Shown: positions 46,710 through 56,614, counted from the first letter of the stretch. The stretch: 64,000 nt of DNA from Iodidimonas muriae (GCF_014647255.1 NZ_BMOV01000004.1:124001-188000); one strand, 5' to 3'. The notes: generated by a model not told the origin, from the letters alone. Numbers and translations: made by a program.

Positions 46710-46846
46710 CTTGTTCTTATCTTTCTTAAGATTCCTTATGTAAGACAGCTTAGGGGCAGGTTCATTGAACGGCAAGGATATGACGCTTGAAGTTTTGGCT
46801 CTCAATCTGCACTGTCTCGTCAGTAAAATAATAAAAGGACCTGACC

Positions 46847-48220
46847 GTGGCGCACGCGGCCTCTTCCAACTCTCCTCAATTTTCATCCCGCTTTGCTTTC
46901 ATCTTCGCCGCTGTAGGGGCCGCTGTGGGCCTTGGCAATGTGTGGAAGTTCCCCTATGCCGCCGGCGAAAATGGCGGGGCCGCTTTTGTGGCGGTGTATC
47001 TGATCGGGCTGGTGCTGGTGGCCGCTCCGATCTTTGTGGCCGAAGTGGTCATCGGCAGGCGGGGCGCCGCCAGCCCGCCCGAAGCGCTGCGGCGCCAAGC
47101 GGTGGAGCATGGCAAGTCCAAAGGCTGGCGTATTCCGGGGCTGTTCGGCCTGTTGGCCGGACTGTTCGTGATGAGCTTTTATTCGGTGATCGCCGGATGG
47201 ACGCTGGATTATATTTCCTTTGGCGCGCGGGGGATGTTTTCCAGCTTTACAGCGGAAACCGCCAGCCAGCATTTCGATGATCTGAAAGCGTCTGTGCCGC
47301 GTTTGTTATTCTGGCAGGGGCTGTTCATTCTGGCCACCTTGGGCATCGTTGCCATGGGCGTGAAGAAAGGCATCGAACGCGCCGTTACGGTGATGACCCC
47401 GGCTTTGGGGGTTTTGCTGATCTTGTTGGTGATTTATGCTCTGGCCACAGGGGATGCAGGCCGTGCCATCGAGTATCTGTTCCGTCCCGATTTCTCGAAG
47501 CTGACCCCGGATATGGCGCTGGCCGCCGTGGGGCAGGCTTTTTTCACCCTGTCGGTGGGGATCGGCGGCGTGATGATGTATGGCGCCTATCTGCCCAAGG
47601 ATGCGTCCATCTTTCGTGCCTCCGGCATGGTGGTGGCGGCCGATACGGCGGTGGCCTTGCTGGCCGGATTGGCGGTATTCCCCATTGTTTTTGCCAATGG
47701 GCTGGACCCTTCAGGCGGGCCGGGATTGGTGTTCGTCACCTTGCCGCTGGCCTTTTCCACCATGCCCGGTGGCGATATTCTGGGGACGCTGTTCTTCTTC
47801 TTTTTGTTCATCGCAGCTCTGACATCGGCCATCGCCCTTTATGAACCCGTGGCTGCGTGGCTGGCGGAACGCGGGGTTAGTCGCATCAAAGGCACGATGA
47901 TTGCCGCTTTTGGCAGTTGGCTGTTGGGCTTGTTGAACATTTTCAGCTTCAATCTGTGGAAAGATTTTTCGCCCTTGGGCTTTTTACCGGGTCTTGAGGG
48001 CATGACATTCTTTGGATTGATCACCAATGGCTTGGACAAGTTGATTCTGCCCATTGGGGCGCTGATTATTTCATGGTTCGCAGGGCGGCTTTTGGCGCGG
48101 AAAGCGGTGATGACGGAACTGGGGGTAGAAGGCGGATTGCTGTTCCGTTTTTGGATTTTCTCCCTGCGCTGGATTACCCCTGTGGCGGTGGCGATCTTGT
48201 TCCTTGTGAATCTGATTTAG
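46847..48220 (+). CDS. Neurotransmitter:sodium symporter (NSS) family transporter
   Basis: This 457-residue protein has the NSS signature FIFAAVGAAVGLGNVWKFPYAAGENGGAAF in helix 1, with the unwound sodium and substrate site, and about 11 helices overall, as in most bacterial NSS proteins. The start is GTG with AAAGGA upstream. It likely imports an amino acid with sodium; the substrate is unknown. It is divergent from the AGCS gene, so two sodium-coupled amino-acid carriers share one promoter region. A second NSS gene lies at 59785. Confidence 0.92.
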   Translation: MAHAASSNSPQFSSRFAFIFAAVGAAVGLGNVWKFPYAAGENGGAAFVAVYLIGLVLVAAPIFVAEVVIGRRGAASPPEALRRQAVEHGKSKGWRIPGLFGLLAGLFVMSFYSVIAGWTLDYISFGARGMFSSFTAETASQHFDDLKASVPRLLFWQGLFILATLGIVAMGVKKGIERAVTVMTPALGVLLILLVIYALATGDAGRAIEYLFRPDFSKLTPDMALAAVGQAFFTLSVGIGGVMMYGAYLPKDASIFRASGMVVAADTAVALLAGLAVFPIVFANGLDPSGGPGLVFVTLPLAFSTMPGGDILGTLFFFFLFIAALTSAIALYEPVAAWLAERGVSRIKGTMIAAFGSWLLGLLNIFSFNLWKDFSPLGFLPGLEGMTFFGLITNGLDKLILPIGALIISWFAGRLLARKAVMTELGVEGGLLFRFWIFSLRWITPVAVAILFLVNLI

Positions 48221-48310
48221 GCCATACATCTGATCCCGTCTCACGGCAGTTTGAGCGCTTTTGAAGGGGTATTGATCGGTTCAAAAGTAAAAAGCTGATA
48301 GGATAAGCCC

Positions 48311-49321
48311 ATGAAAATCCGGTTGATTATCGCTTCTGCCCTCTGGCTTTTTGCTGTGACGGCTTTCATCGCGCCGCATATGGTTGCCGCGCAAGATATC
48401 CCGCGCGGTTGGAAGACCGAGTGGAAGAAAACGGATTTCACCAAGCGGTCAGTGGACCTTTCCGAGATTTTCTCCGGCGGCCCGCCCAAAGACGGTATTC
48501 CGTCCATCGACCGGCCCGGTTTTGAAACGATCAAAGAGGCCGATTGGCTGACAGACCGCTCGCCGGTCATCAGTCTTGAGGTTGCGGGCGAGGCGCGGGC
48601 CTATCCCTTGGCCATTCTGACACGCCATGAAATCGTCAATGACCGTATGGGCGATATACCCATTGCTGTAACATTCTGCCCCTTGTGCAATGCCGCCATC
48701 GTGTTCGAGCGGCAGTATAATGGCCGTGAGCTGGAATTTGGCACCACGGGCAAGCTGCGCAATTCGGATCTGGTGATGTATGACCGGCAAACCGAAAGCT
48801 GGTGGCAGCAATTCACCGGCACCGGCATTGTCGGGCGGTTGACCGGAGCCGAGCTGGAGCGTTTGCCATCCCGCCTGGAAAGTTTTGCCCGATTCAAAGA
48901 GCGCTTTCCCCATGGCAAGGTGTTGAAGCGCCCCTATAGCCGCACCGGACTTTATGGGGGCAATCCTTATGAGGGCTATGACAGCCTTGCCCGCCCCTTC
49001 TTATATGATGGCAGCCTGCCCAAGGATATTCCCGCCATGGCCCGTGTGGTGAGCGTGGGAGAGCGGGCCTGGACACTGGACCTTTTGCGCCGCGAAACAC
49101 GCATTGAAACCATGGACGGGTTGGTTCTGGAATGGGTGCCGGGCCAAGCCAGCGCTTTGGATGCCCATGAGATCGACCGGTCACGGGATGTGGGCAATGT
49201 CAGCGTGCAGCGCAAAACCGCTGACGGGCTTGTGGATGTGGTGCATGGCGTGGATTTTGCTTTTGCCTTCCACGCCTTTTATCCCGATGCCCAAATCATT
49301 CATGACATGGAAACCCCCTAA
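48311..49321 (+). CDS. DUF3179 domain-containing secreted protein
   Basis: This 336-residue protein has a signal peptide (about 1-27, ending MVAAQ) and then the DUF3179 domain. The hallmark is the cysteine-containing motif TFCPLCNAAIVFER together with FGTTGKLRNSDLVMYDRQTESWWQQFTG. The CPLC pair looks like a metal- or redox-active site. The family is widespread in aerobic and marine bacteria and has no proven function. It is convergent with the ATL gene with only three bases between the stops. Confidence 0.85.
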   Translation: MKIRLIIASALWLFAVTAFIAPHMVAAQDIPRGWKTEWKKTDFTKRSVDLSEIFSGGPPKDGIPSIDRPGFETIKEADWLTDRSPVISLEVAGEARAYPLAILTRHEIVNDRMGDIPIAVTFCPLCNAAIVFERQYNGRELEFGTTGKLRNSDLVMYDRQTESWWQQFTGTGIVGRLTGAELERLPSRLESFARFKERFPHGKVLKRPYSRTGLYGGNPYEGYDSLARPFLYDGSLPKDIPAMARVVSVGERAWTLDLLRRETRIETMDGLVLEWVPGQASALDAHEIDRSRDVGNVSVQRKTADGLVDVVHGVDFAFAFHAFYPDAQIIHDMETP

Positions 49322-49324
49322 GAG

Positions 49325-49681
49325 CTAAGTGCGGAACGCATCTTCGGGGTCTAGCCCCAGGCCCAGCAATAACAGCGGGTCCGGGCCGGGCCATAACGCT
49401 TGCGACCAATCCAGTTGGTCGCGTGCATTGAATTGGATGCCTTCCGCTTCCAATCTTTGGCGTTGCTCAAAAGCGCCCTGATGCGGGCTCACCGTTCCTT
49501 TCGCATTCACCACACGGTGCCACGGGATGCCCGTTTTATCCCCGATGCCAGCCAAGGCATAGCCCACCATGCGTGCCGTAACACCGGGGACATAGCGTGC
49601 AATCTGCCCATAGCTTGCCACCTGCCCCGAAGGGATCGCGCAGACCAGCTTGTGGATACGCTTTGTTTTTTGTGTGTTCAT
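49325..49681 (-). CDS. Alkyltransferase-like protein (ATL, MGMT fold without catalytic Cys)
   Basis: This 118-residue protein has the MGMT C-terminal fold: IPSGQVASYGQIARYVPGVTARMVGYALAG, then IPWHRVVNAKG, where methyltransferases have PCHRV. Trp replaces the acceptor cysteine, which defines ATL proteins. These bind O6-alkylguanine and flag it for nucleotide excision repair instead of removing the alkyl group. The ATG at 49681 gives the usual length; an in-frame ATG 14 codons upstream is possible. Confidence 0.88.
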   Translation of the reverse strand: MNTQKTKRIHKLVCAIPSGQVASYGQIARYVPGVTARMVGYALAGIGDKTGIPWHRVVNAKGTVSPHQGAFEQRQRLEAEGIQFNARDQLDWSQALWPGPDPLLLLGLGLDPEDAFRT

Positions 49682-49819
49682 GAAAGCCTTGCCATTCTGT
49701 CTGTTCAAAGCTGAGTTACCCATAAGCCCCCCATGCCCGCAAGACCTTGACTTCACAGCACCGCTCGCGCACCCATTTGCGGCGCGAAACTTTCTTTTCA
49801 TTTGCACGGGATTTTGGCT

Positions 49820-50701
49820 ATGGGCGTTCTTGGAATAATCGGCGGCAGCGGGCTTTATGATATGGATGGGCTTTCGGATGTGCGCGCCGTCCATGTGGAG
49901 TCGCCTTTCGGATCGCCGTCCGACAAGATCGTGCGCGGGCGCTTGGGGGATCTGGAACTGGCCTTTTTGCCTCGCCACGGGGTGGGCCATCGGCTTAGCC
50001 CCACCGGCATCAATTACCGCGCCAATATCGATTGCCTGAAGCGTCTTGGCGTGACCGATATTTTATCCTTATCGGCGTGTGGATCGCTGCGGGAAGATAT
50101 GGCGCCGGGCGATTTTGTTCTGGTGGATCAATTCATTGATCGCAGCCGCGCCCGGCCTTTGTCCTTTTTCGAGAATGGCCTTGTGGCCCATGTGTCCATG
50201 GCAGAACCCACCTGTTCGCGGCTGCGGCAGAAGGTGGCTGTGGCGGCCAAGGCGCTGGGCATCCCCTTGCATGAAAAAGGCACCTATCTGGTGATGGAAG
50301 GCCCGCAATTCTCGACACGGGCTGAATCGCATCTTTATCGTCAGTGGGGGGCGGATCTGATCGGCATGACCAATATGCCGGAGGCCCGTCTCGCCCGCGA
50401 AGCAGAGATCTGTTATCTGACGGTGGGGATGGTCACCGATTATGATTGCTGGCGCGAGGGGGAGGCGCATGTGGATGTGAGCGCTGTGCTGGAAATTCTG
50501 GTGAACAATGCCAAGACCGCCCAAAAGCTGGTGGCCGATACGGCGCCCCTTATTATGGAGGAACGGTCCGAGACCTGTGAAGCAGGCTGTGACCGGGCTT
50601 TGGAAATGGCCATTGTTACCCATCCCGACAAGCGCGATGCGGCTTTGATGGATCGGCTGGATGCTGTGGCCGGACGTGTTCTGGGGAGGGCGGCGCAATG
50701 A
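49820..50701 (+). CDS. mtnP: S-methyl-5'-thioadenosine phosphorylase
   Basis: This 293-residue purine phosphorylase has the phosphate loop [13 protein letters not shown], the PRHG motif, the substrate region [12 protein letters not shown], and [30 protein letters not shown]. The Asp in TDYD marks 6-aminopurine (MTA) specificity. It splits methylthioadenosine to adenine and methylthioribose-1-phosphate. It overlaps apt by four bases, so the adenine released is handed directly to the salvage enzyme. The start ATG at 49820 is six codons into the longest frame and matches the family N-terminus. Confidence 0.94.
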   Translation: MGVLGIIGGSGLYDMDGLSDVRAVHVESPFGSPSDKIVRGRLGDLELAFLPRHGVGHRLSPTGINYRANIDCLKRLGVTDILSLSACGSLREDMAPGDFVLVDQFIDRSRARPLSFFENGLVAHVSMAEPTCSRLRQKVAVAAKALGIPLHEKGTYLVMEGPQFSTRAESHLYRQWGADLIGMTNMPEARLAREAEICYLTVGMVTDYDCWREGEAHVDVSAVLEILVNNAKTAQKLVADTAPLIMEERSETCEAGCDRALEMAIVTHPDKRDAALMDRLDAVAGRVLGRAAQ

Positions 50702-51282
50702 CCGGGAAAATGCAAAAAGAACAGCAGATAAATCAAGTGGGCGACCTGGCAAGCCGCTGGGCCACATCCAGGGTGCGCACCATCCCCGATTTTCCCAAAA
50801 AGGGTATCCAGTTCCGGGATATCACCACGCTTTTGGCCGATGCAAAAGGCTTCCGCAAAGCGGTGGATGAACTGGTGCAGCCCTATGTGGGCGTGTCCAT
50901 TGACAAGGTCGCGGGGATTGAAGCACGCGGCTTCATTCTGGGCGGGGCCATTGCCCATCAACTGGCCTGTGGTTTTATCCCTATCCGCAAGCCGGGCAAA
51001 TTGCCCTATCGCACCATCGGTGAAAGCTATCAGCTTGAATATGGCGAAGACCGGTTGGAAATGCATGAAGATGCGGTGCGGTCAGGCGATCTGGTGCTGC
51101 TTACCGATGACCTGATTGCCACCGGCGGCACCGCCGAAGCGGCAATCAAGCTGATCCGGCAAGCGGGCGGCACCGTGGTTGCGGCCTGTTTTGCCATTGA
51201 TCTTCCCGATCTGGGCGGAGCGCAAAAAATCCGCGATATGGGGGTCGAGGTCATGACCCTGTGTGCTTTCGCAGGGGATTGA
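50698..51282 (+). CDS. apt: Adenine phosphoribosyltransferase
   Basis: This 194-residue enzyme has [21 protein letters not shown], the base-binding [15 protein letters not shown] and the PRPP motif [14 protein letters not shown]. It makes AMP from adenine and PRPP. The N-terminus is about 15 residues longer than in many homologues; an internal ATG (MQKEQQ) five codons in is an alternative. Overlap with mtnP (ATGA) makes a two-gene salvage operon. It is convergent with the VOC gene, nine bases apart. Confidence 0.95.
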   Translation: MTGKMQKEQQINQVGDLASRWATSRVRTIPDFPKKGIQFRDITTLLADAKGFRKAVDELVQPYVGVSIDKVAGIEARGFILGGAIAHQLACGFIPIRKPGKLPYRTIGESYQLEYGEDRLEMHEDAVRSGDLVLLTDDLIATGGTAEAAIKLIRQAGGTVVAACFAIDLPDLGGAQKIRDMGVEVMTLCAFAGD

Positions 51283-51291
51283 CTATTCGGC

Positions 51292-51684
51292 CTAGGTGGC
51301 GATGGGCTGGATAAGATCCCAGCCATTGCCATAAAGGTCTTTGAAAACCGCAACGCTGCCATAGGCTTCATGGCGCGGCTGTTCGCAAAATTGCACCCCG
51401 GCTTTTTTCATGCGGTCATAATCGCGGGTGAAATTGTCTGTGTGCAGGAAAAAGCCCACGCGCCCGCCGGTTTGATCGCCGATGCGGGCGATTTGATCCG
51501 CCCCTTCGGCCTTTGCCAATAAAAGACACGCGCCTTGCCCGTCGGGCGGGGCAACGCGCACCCAGCGTTTACCGCCGCCCAATGGCTGATCTTCCAGCAA
51601 AGAAAACCCCAGCATATCGCAATAAAAAGCGATGGCTTCGTCATAATCGCGAACCAATAGGCTGATGGCGGCGATCATCGGCAT
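51292..51684 (-). CDS. VOC (glyoxalase/bleomycin-resistance fold) protein
   Basis: This 130-residue protein has two beta-alpha-beta-beta-beta units. The first runs from SLLVRDYDEAIAFYCDMLGFSLLED, the second from GRVGFFLHTDNFTRDYDRMKKAGVQF to the family ending VAVFKDLYGNGWDLIQP. Members include glyoxalases, dioxygenases and antibiotic-binding proteins. The substrate is unknown. It is 16 bases downstream of gcvPB and could be the last gene of the glycine cleavage transcript. Confidence 0.82.
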   Translation of the reverse strand: MPMIAAISLLVRDYDEAIAFYCDMLGFSLLEDQPLGGGKRWVRVAPPDGQGACLLLAKAEGADQIARIGDQTGGRVGFFLHTDNFTRDYDRMKKAGVQFCEQPRHEAYGSVAVFKDLYGNGWDLIQPIAT

Positions 51685-51700
51685 GGGCTTTGCTCTTTCG

Positions 51701-53269
51701 TTATTCCGCCGCTTCTTGTGATTGCGGTGCGGTCCATTTCAGGATCGGTTGGCGGGCGGCGCGGGTTTCATCCAGACGCTTCAATGGCGCGAAATAAGGG
51801 GCACCGGTGAAGCGGTCTGTCTCGTCTGCGCGTGCTGCTTTGGCAAGGGCGCGCATGGAAGCGATGAACTGATCCAGCGTATCTTTCGATTCGGTTTCCG
51901 TGGGCTCGATCAGCATGGCCCCATGCACCACCAACGGGAAATACATGGTCATGGGATGATAGCCTTCGTCGATCATCGCCTTGGCAAAATCCAGCGTGGA
52001 AACGCCGGTGTCTTTCAAGAAGCGGTCATCAAAGAGCGCTTCATGCATGCAGGGCCCTTCAAAAGACGGAGTCATGTCGCTGGCCAGTTCATGCAGCAGA
52101 TAATTGGCGTTCAACACCGCATCTTCGGCCACTTGCCGTAAGCCATCGGCTCCATGGCTCATCATATAGGCAAGCGCGCGTACATACATGCCCATCTGCC
52201 CATGGAAGGCCACCAAACGCCCAAAGCTTTTATCGCCCTCGGCGGCTTTATGTTCGCGCAAGAAGAGCCCTTCCTCGCCCTCTTCCACAAAGGGGATCGG
52301 CGCATAAGGGGCAAGGGCTTTGGAAAACACCACAGGGCCAGAGCCGGGACCGCCGCCCCCATGGGGGGTGGAAAAGGTTTTGTGCAGATTGATGTGCATG
52401 GCATCAATGCCCAGATCGCCCGGACGCACGCGCCCAACGATGGCATTGAAATTGGCCCCGTCGCAATAAAAGAACCCGCCCGCTTCATGCACCGCGTCGG
52501 CGATCTCGATAATATCGCGTTCAAACAGGCCGCAGGTATTGGGGTTGGTGAGCATGATGCCCGCCACATCAGGACCAAGGGCGGCTTTCAAGGCCGCTAG
52601 ATCCACCCGGCCATCGTCATTTGCCGGAATGGCCTTTACTTGATAGCCGCAAAAGGCGGCGGTGGCGGGGTTGGTTCCATGGGCGCTTTCCGGCACCAAA
52701 ATCACTTTGCGGGCATCGCCGCGCGCTTCCAAAGCCGAACGAATGGCCATGATGCCGCACAGCTCGCCATGCGCTCCGGCCTTGGGGCTTAGCGCCACAC
52801 TGGGCATGCCGGTCAATGTGGTCAGCCAATGGGCCAGATCGCGCATTACCGCCAAGGCACCTTGCACGGTGCTTTCCGGTTGTAGGGGGTGAATATCGGC
52901 AAGACCGGGCAGGCGGGCGACCTTTTCATTGATCCGGGGATTGTGCTTCATGGTGCAGGAGCCCAGCGGGAAAAAGCCGCTGTCGATGCCGTAATTCTTT
53001 TGGCTCAACCGGGTATAATGGCGCACCGTTTCGGGTTCCGATAATCCGGGAAGGCCCATGCGGTCTTCGCGTTCCAGCCCGCCTAGGGCATGGTCGAAAT
53101 CCCCCACGTCTTCCAGATCCACCCCGCTATGGCGTGCATCGCCAATCTCGAAAATCAGGGGCTCTACAAGATGCAATCCGCGGTGGCCGCTGGTGGTTTC
53201 AAACGGAACGGCATTGTTTGAAGAATTCGGGCCGCTTTGGGTGGGACGTCCGGTTCGGTTCATGGACAT
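51701..53269 (-). CDS. gcvPB: Glycine dehydrogenase (decarboxylating) subunit 2
   Basis: This 522-residue subunit carries the PLP lysine in INLHKTFSTPHGGGGPGSGP. It also has GSCTMKHNPRIN and the GAHGELCG/AHGTNPATA motifs of the P-protein C-terminal half. With GcvPA it decarboxylates glycine and loads the aminomethyl group on the GcvH lipoyl arm. The ATG at 53269 is three bases after the gcvPA stop and follows a GGAGC site. It is part of the order gcvT-gcvH-gcvPA-gcvPB. Confidence 0.95.
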   Translation of the reverse strand: MSMNRTGRPTQSGPNSSNNAVPFETTSGHRGLHLVEPLIFEIGDARHSGVDLEDVGDFDHALGGLEREDRMGLPGLSEPETVRHYTRLSQKNYGIDSGFFPLGSCTMKHNPRINEKVARLPGLADIHPLQPESTVQGALAVMRDLAHWLTTLTGMPSVALSPKAGAHGELCGIMAIRSALEARGDARKVILVPESAHGTNPATAAFCGYQVKAIPANDDGRVDLAALKAALGPDVAGIMLTNPNTCGLFERDIIEIADAVHEAGGFFYCDGANFNAIVGRVRPGDLGIDAMHINLHKTFSTPHGGGGPGSGPVVFSKALAPYAPIPFVEEGEEGLFLREHKAAEGDKSFGRLVAFHGQMGMYVRALAYMMSHGADGLRQVAEDAVLNANYLLHELASDMTPSFEGPCMHEALFDDRFLKDTGVSTLDFAKAMIDEGYHPMTMYFPLVVHGAMLIEPTETESKDTLDQFIASMRALAKAARADETDRFTGAPYFAPLKRLDETRAARQPILKWTAPQSQEAAE

Positions 53270-53271
53270 GA

Positions 53272-54642
53272 TCAAAGCTCCGCTTGCATAATATCGGCCA
53301 AGGCATCCGAAAGGGCCGCAATATCCCCGTCGCTCACCGTTTCAGTGGTGGCAAGGATCAAGATATTGGCGAGATCGTCCCGATCAGGGTACAGCCGCGA
53401 GGCGGGAACACCGGCCAGAATTTTGCGCCCGGCCAAGGCTTCGACCACCGGGGCCGCAGGACGGTCAAGGCGCACCGACACTTCATTGAAGAACTGGCTG
53501 TTGAGCACCTTTACGCCCTTGATACCGGAAAGCGCTGCCTTCAGGCGTGTGGCCTGCCGGTGATTGAGCAACGCCAATTTGCGCAAGCCCTCTTCGCCAA
53601 GCAAGGTCATATGGATGGTAAAGGCCAAAGAGCACAAACCGGAATTGGTGCAGATATTGGAGGTGGCCTTTTCCCGACGGATATGCTGTTCACGGGTGGA
53701 AAGGGTCAGCACGAAACCACGTTGGCCGTCTGCATCCACTGTTTCCCCAACCAAGCGCCCCGGCATTTGGCGCACGAACTTTGCACGGGTTGCAAACAGA
53801 CCCAGATAGGGGCCGCCGAAATTGAGACTGTTGCCGATGGATTGCCCTTCGGCCACCACGATATCCGCTCCCATTTCGCCGGGGGACCGCACAGCGCCCA
53901 AAGACACCACTTCTGTCACCACCGCTACCAAAAGCGCGCCTTTTGCATGGGCGGCCTCGGCGATGGGGCCTAGATCATGCAAATGGCCGAACATGTCGGG
54001 GGTTTGTACCACCACGCAGGAGGTATTGTCGTCAATGGCGGCGATCAGACGGTCCATATCGCCTTGTGCATCATCGGGGGAGGGGGCGAGGCGCACCACA
54101 TCTTCATCGCCAAAGCGGGTCATGGTTTGCGCCACATCGCCATAATGGCTGTGCAATCCGCCAGCAAGAATCGCCCGTTTGCGGCCCCGTGTGATACGCC
54201 GTGCCATCAAGATCGCTTCGCCGCAAGCGGTGGAGCCATCATAGAGTGAGGCATTGGCCACATCGCAGCCCAAAAGATTGGCCACTTGTGTTTGAAATTC
54301 AAACAGATATTGCAGCGTACCCTGGGCAATTTCCGGCTGATAAGGCGTATAGGCGGTCAGGAATTCGCCCCGTTGAATGAGATGATCCACCGTTGCCGGG
54401 ACATGGTGGCGATAAGCTCCACAGCCCACGAAAAAGGCATGTTCCGCTGCCGGGACATTTTGCCGGGCATAATCGCGGAACAGGCGGTCCACCTCCATTT
54501 CGCTTTTATGCAAAGGCAGGTCCAGCAAGGCATCAAGCCGGGCCGCGGGCGGTACATCGCGGAACAAATCGTCGATGGATTTAGCGCCAATGGCCGAAAG
54601 CATGGCTCGGCGGTCAGTCTCGTTATGCGGAAGATAGCGCAT
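53272..54642 (-). CDS. gcvPA: Glycine dehydrogenase (decarboxylating) subunit 1
   Basis: This 456-residue N-terminal half of the split P-protein contains [42 protein letters not shown] and [16 protein letters not shown]. It has no PLP lysine, as expected, and forms the alpha2beta2 enzyme with GcvPB. The split form differs from the single 950-residue gcvP of E. coli and is common in several alphaproteobacterial orders. It lies 33 bases downstream of gcvH. Confidence 0.95.
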   Translation of the reverse strand: MRYLPHNETDRRAMLSAIGAKSIDDLFRDVPPAARLDALLDLPLHKSEMEVDRLFRDYARQNVPAAEHAFFVGCGAYRHHVPATVDHLIQRGEFLTAYTPYQPEIAQGTLQYLFEFQTQVANLLGCDVANASLYDGSTACGEAILMARRITRGRKRAILAGGLHSHYGDVAQTMTRFGDEDVVRLAPSPDDAQGDMDRLIAAIDDNTSCVVVQTPDMFGHLHDLGPIAEAAHAKGALLVAVVTEVVSLGAVRSPGEMGADIVVAEGQSIGNSLNFGGPYLGLFATRAKFVRQMPGRLVGETVDADGQRGFVLTLSTREQHIRREKATSNICTNSGLCSLAFTIHMTLLGEEGLRKLALLNHRQATRLKAALSGIKGVKVLNSQFFNEVSVRLDRPAAPVVEALAGRKILAGVPASRLYPDRDDLANILILATTETVSDGDIAALSDALADIMQAEL

Positions 54643-54675
54643 GGGCGAAGGCCTTTTTGCGGGCGTTACAGCCGG

Positions 54676-55053
54676 TTATCCCAAATCTTTGACAAAAGCC
54701 TCATAGGCGTCTTCATCCATCAGATCATCCAGTTCCGACGGGTCGCTCAAGGCGATTTCAAAGAACCATCCGGCATCCAAAGGGCTTGTGTTCACGGTGG
54801 CCGGTTCATCCACCACTGCCGTGTTCAACCCGATAATCTCGCCGGAAACCGGGGCATAAAGCTCGCTGGCGGCTTTCACGGATTCCACAACGGCGGCTTC
54901 ATCGCCTTTGGTCAATGTTGCGCCTTTTTCCGGCAGTTCCACAAACACCACATCGCCCAATTGGGCTTGGGCATAATCGGTGATGCCTACGGTGCCTTTG
55001 CCATCTTCCACGCGGACCCATTCATGGTCTTCGCTATATCGGATCATGGTCAT
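54676..55053 (-). CDS. gcvH: Glycine cleavage system H protein
   Basis: This 125-residue lipoyl carrier has the lipoyl-lysine site VESVKAASELYAPVSGEI. The N-terminus RYSEDHEWVRVE and the end DLMDEDAYEAFVKDLG are typical. It shuttles the aminomethyl group between the P and T proteins and the reduced arm to dihydrolipoamide dehydrogenase. The ATG at 55053 has GGGAG upstream; an ATG two codons later is possible. It lies 45 bases after gcvT. Confidence 0.95.
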   Translation of the reverse strand: MTMIRYSEDHEWVRVEDGKGTVGITDYAQAQLGDVVFVELPEKGATLTKGDEAAVVESVKAASELYAPVSGEIIGLNTAVVDEPATVNTSPLDAGWFFEIALSDPSELDDLMDEDAYEAFVKDLG

Positions 55054-55098
55054 TTCAATGCTCCCTTATCTTGATGATTATCAACGAATTTCAGGCAG

Positions 55099-56277
55099 TC
55101 AGCCCTTTGTTTTAGCGGTTTTTCGCACATAATTCTGTGTAACGAACGGCAAGGCCTGGACGCTGGCAGGGCGAACCTTGCCGCGCACCAAAAGCCCCAG
55201 ATCGGTGCCGGGGGCCTGAAAGGCGCTTTCTACATAGCCCATGGCCACCGGCCCGCCCAATGTAGGGCCAAAACCGCCGGAGGTCAGCGCGCCAATGGTG
55301 CGTGTGCCATCGGCGGTGGTGATGGGGGTGCCTTCGCGGGCAATGGTGCGGTCTTTGGGGCGGATGCCAACGCGCACGCGGTCTGTCCCATCGGTGAATT
55401 GTTGCAGGATTTTGGCGGCACCGGGGAAATCCGCCCGTTCGCGGCGTGCTTTGGGGACGGCCCATTTAAGAGCCGCTTCCACGGGCGTGGTTGCCGTATC
55501 GATATCATGGCCATAAAGGCACAGGCCCGCTTCCAGACGCAGTGAATCGCGTGCGCCAAGCCCGATGGGGGCCACATCTTCATAGGCCAGCAAACGCCGG
55601 GCGAAGCGTTCGGCATGTTCCGCAGGGATGGAGATTTCAAAACCGTCTTCGCCGGTATAGCCGGAACGGCTGATAATCGTCGGGATACCGTCGATTTCGG
55701 TCCATAGCGCTTCCATGAAGGAAAGTGCTGCGCAGTCCGGTGCAATATCGGCCAGAACCGTTGCCGCTTTTGGCCCTTGAAGGGCAAGCAGGGCGCGGCC
55801 ATCCAGGCGTTGTAGCTGGGCGCGGCCTTCAAGCTTTTTGGAGATATGGGCAAAATCACTGTCTTTGGGGCCGGCATTCACCACCAGAAACAAGCCGTCT
55901 TCGCCATCCTTGCGCCGGGTAACCATCAGATCGTCAAGAATACCGCCTTCGTCATTCAGCAAAAGCGTATAGCGCATGGCACCTGGCTTTAATGTGGCCA
56001 ATATTCCGGGCACCAGACTTTCAAGGGCCACGGCTACATCGGTGGAGCCTTGAAGGGAGGTCAGATAGGCCTGCCCCATATGGGAAACATCGAACAGCCC
56101 GGCTTTTTCACGGGTGTGAAGATGCTCGGCCATGATGCCGGAGGGATAATGCACCGGCATGTCATAGCCTGCAAAGGGCACCATCTTGCCGCCCAATTCC
56201 AGATGCAGGCTATGTAGGGCTGTGGTTTTGGTGGCCGCCGTGGTGGGTGCGGTATCAGGCTTAGGGGCATCGGTCAT
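55099..56277 (-). CDS. gcvT: Aminomethyltransferase (glycine cleavage T protein)
   Basis: This 392-residue tetrahydrofolate-dependent enzyme has LGGKMVPFAGYDMPVHYPSG, FDVSHMGQ, MRYTLLLNDEGGILDDLMVTR and the catalytic-region SRSGYTGEDGFEI. It releases ammonia and makes 5,10-methylene-THF. The N-terminus has about 15 extra low-complexity residues (Ala/Thr/Pro-rich). The ATG at 56277 is the first after the riboswitch. It is the first gene of the operon. Confidence 0.95.
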   Translation of the reverse strand: MTDAPKPDTAPTTAATKTTALHSLHLELGGKMVPFAGYDMPVHYPSGIMAEHLHTREKAGLFDVSHMGQAYLTSLQGSTDVAVALESLVPGILATLKPGAMRYTLLLNDEGGILDDLMVTRRKDGEDGLFLVVNAGPKDSDFAHISKKLEGRAQLQRLDGRALLALQGPKAATVLADIAPDCAALSFMEALWTEIDGIPTIISRSGYTGEDGFEISIPAEHAERFARRLLAYEDVAPIGLGARDSLRLEAGLCLYGHDIDTATTPVEAALKWAVPKARRERADFPGAAKILQQFTDGTDRVRVGIRPKDRTIAREGTPITTADGTRTIGALTSGGFGPTLGGPVAMGYVESAFQAPGTDLGLLVRGKVRPASVQALPFVTQNYVRKTAKTKG

Positions 56278-56343
56278 TCTGCGGCTCCGTTCAGGCGCCG
56301 TGATGGCGCAAAGGGCTTTGGCCGCGAAATGCGGCACCAACAA

Positions 56344-56548
56344 GCCCCCTCTGTCACGGAACCTGAGAGATTTCACCAACGCCCAAAGAGCGCCGCCTTA
56401 TCCCCGTCGGTGAGCAAGGATTACCCTTGCTGCTTTCCAGAGTGTCCGCCGCCAACGGTCCTTTTGCCTGAGAGTTTCCGGGGCGGTTGCTCCTTCGGCG
56501 TCGTGAACGGGGTGATGTGGGCCCTGTTCAGGCTCTCTCCCGCAGGCG
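56344..56548 (-). promoter_or_regulatory. Tandem glycine riboswitch controlling gcvT-gcvH-gcvPA-gcvPB
   Basis: Read on the minus strand, the leader contains two glycine-aptamer cores. Aptamer 1 has GGGAGAGAGCCTGAAC followed by CGCCGAAGGAGCAA and AACTCTCAGGCAAAAGGACC. Aptamer 2 begins GGACACTCTGGAAAGC, continues CACCGACGGGGATAAGGC and closes with AATCTCTCAGGTTCCGTGACAGAGGGGG. This two-aptamer layout is the classical glycine riboswitch, which usually turns gcv genes on when glycine is high. About 66 bases separate it from the gcvT start. I cannot fold the expression platform by eye. Confidence 0.93.
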
Positions 56549-56614
56549 GCCAGTGACGGTTACCCGCCGCTAGACAATATGTGTCGTTCCTCTATCCGTC
56601 CAAGTGCGTCTCTG

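Noticed and set aside
56329-56556. 75-codon plus-strand frame in the gcv leader
   Set aside because: It is antisense to the glycine riboswitch; the conservation there is explained by RNA structure.
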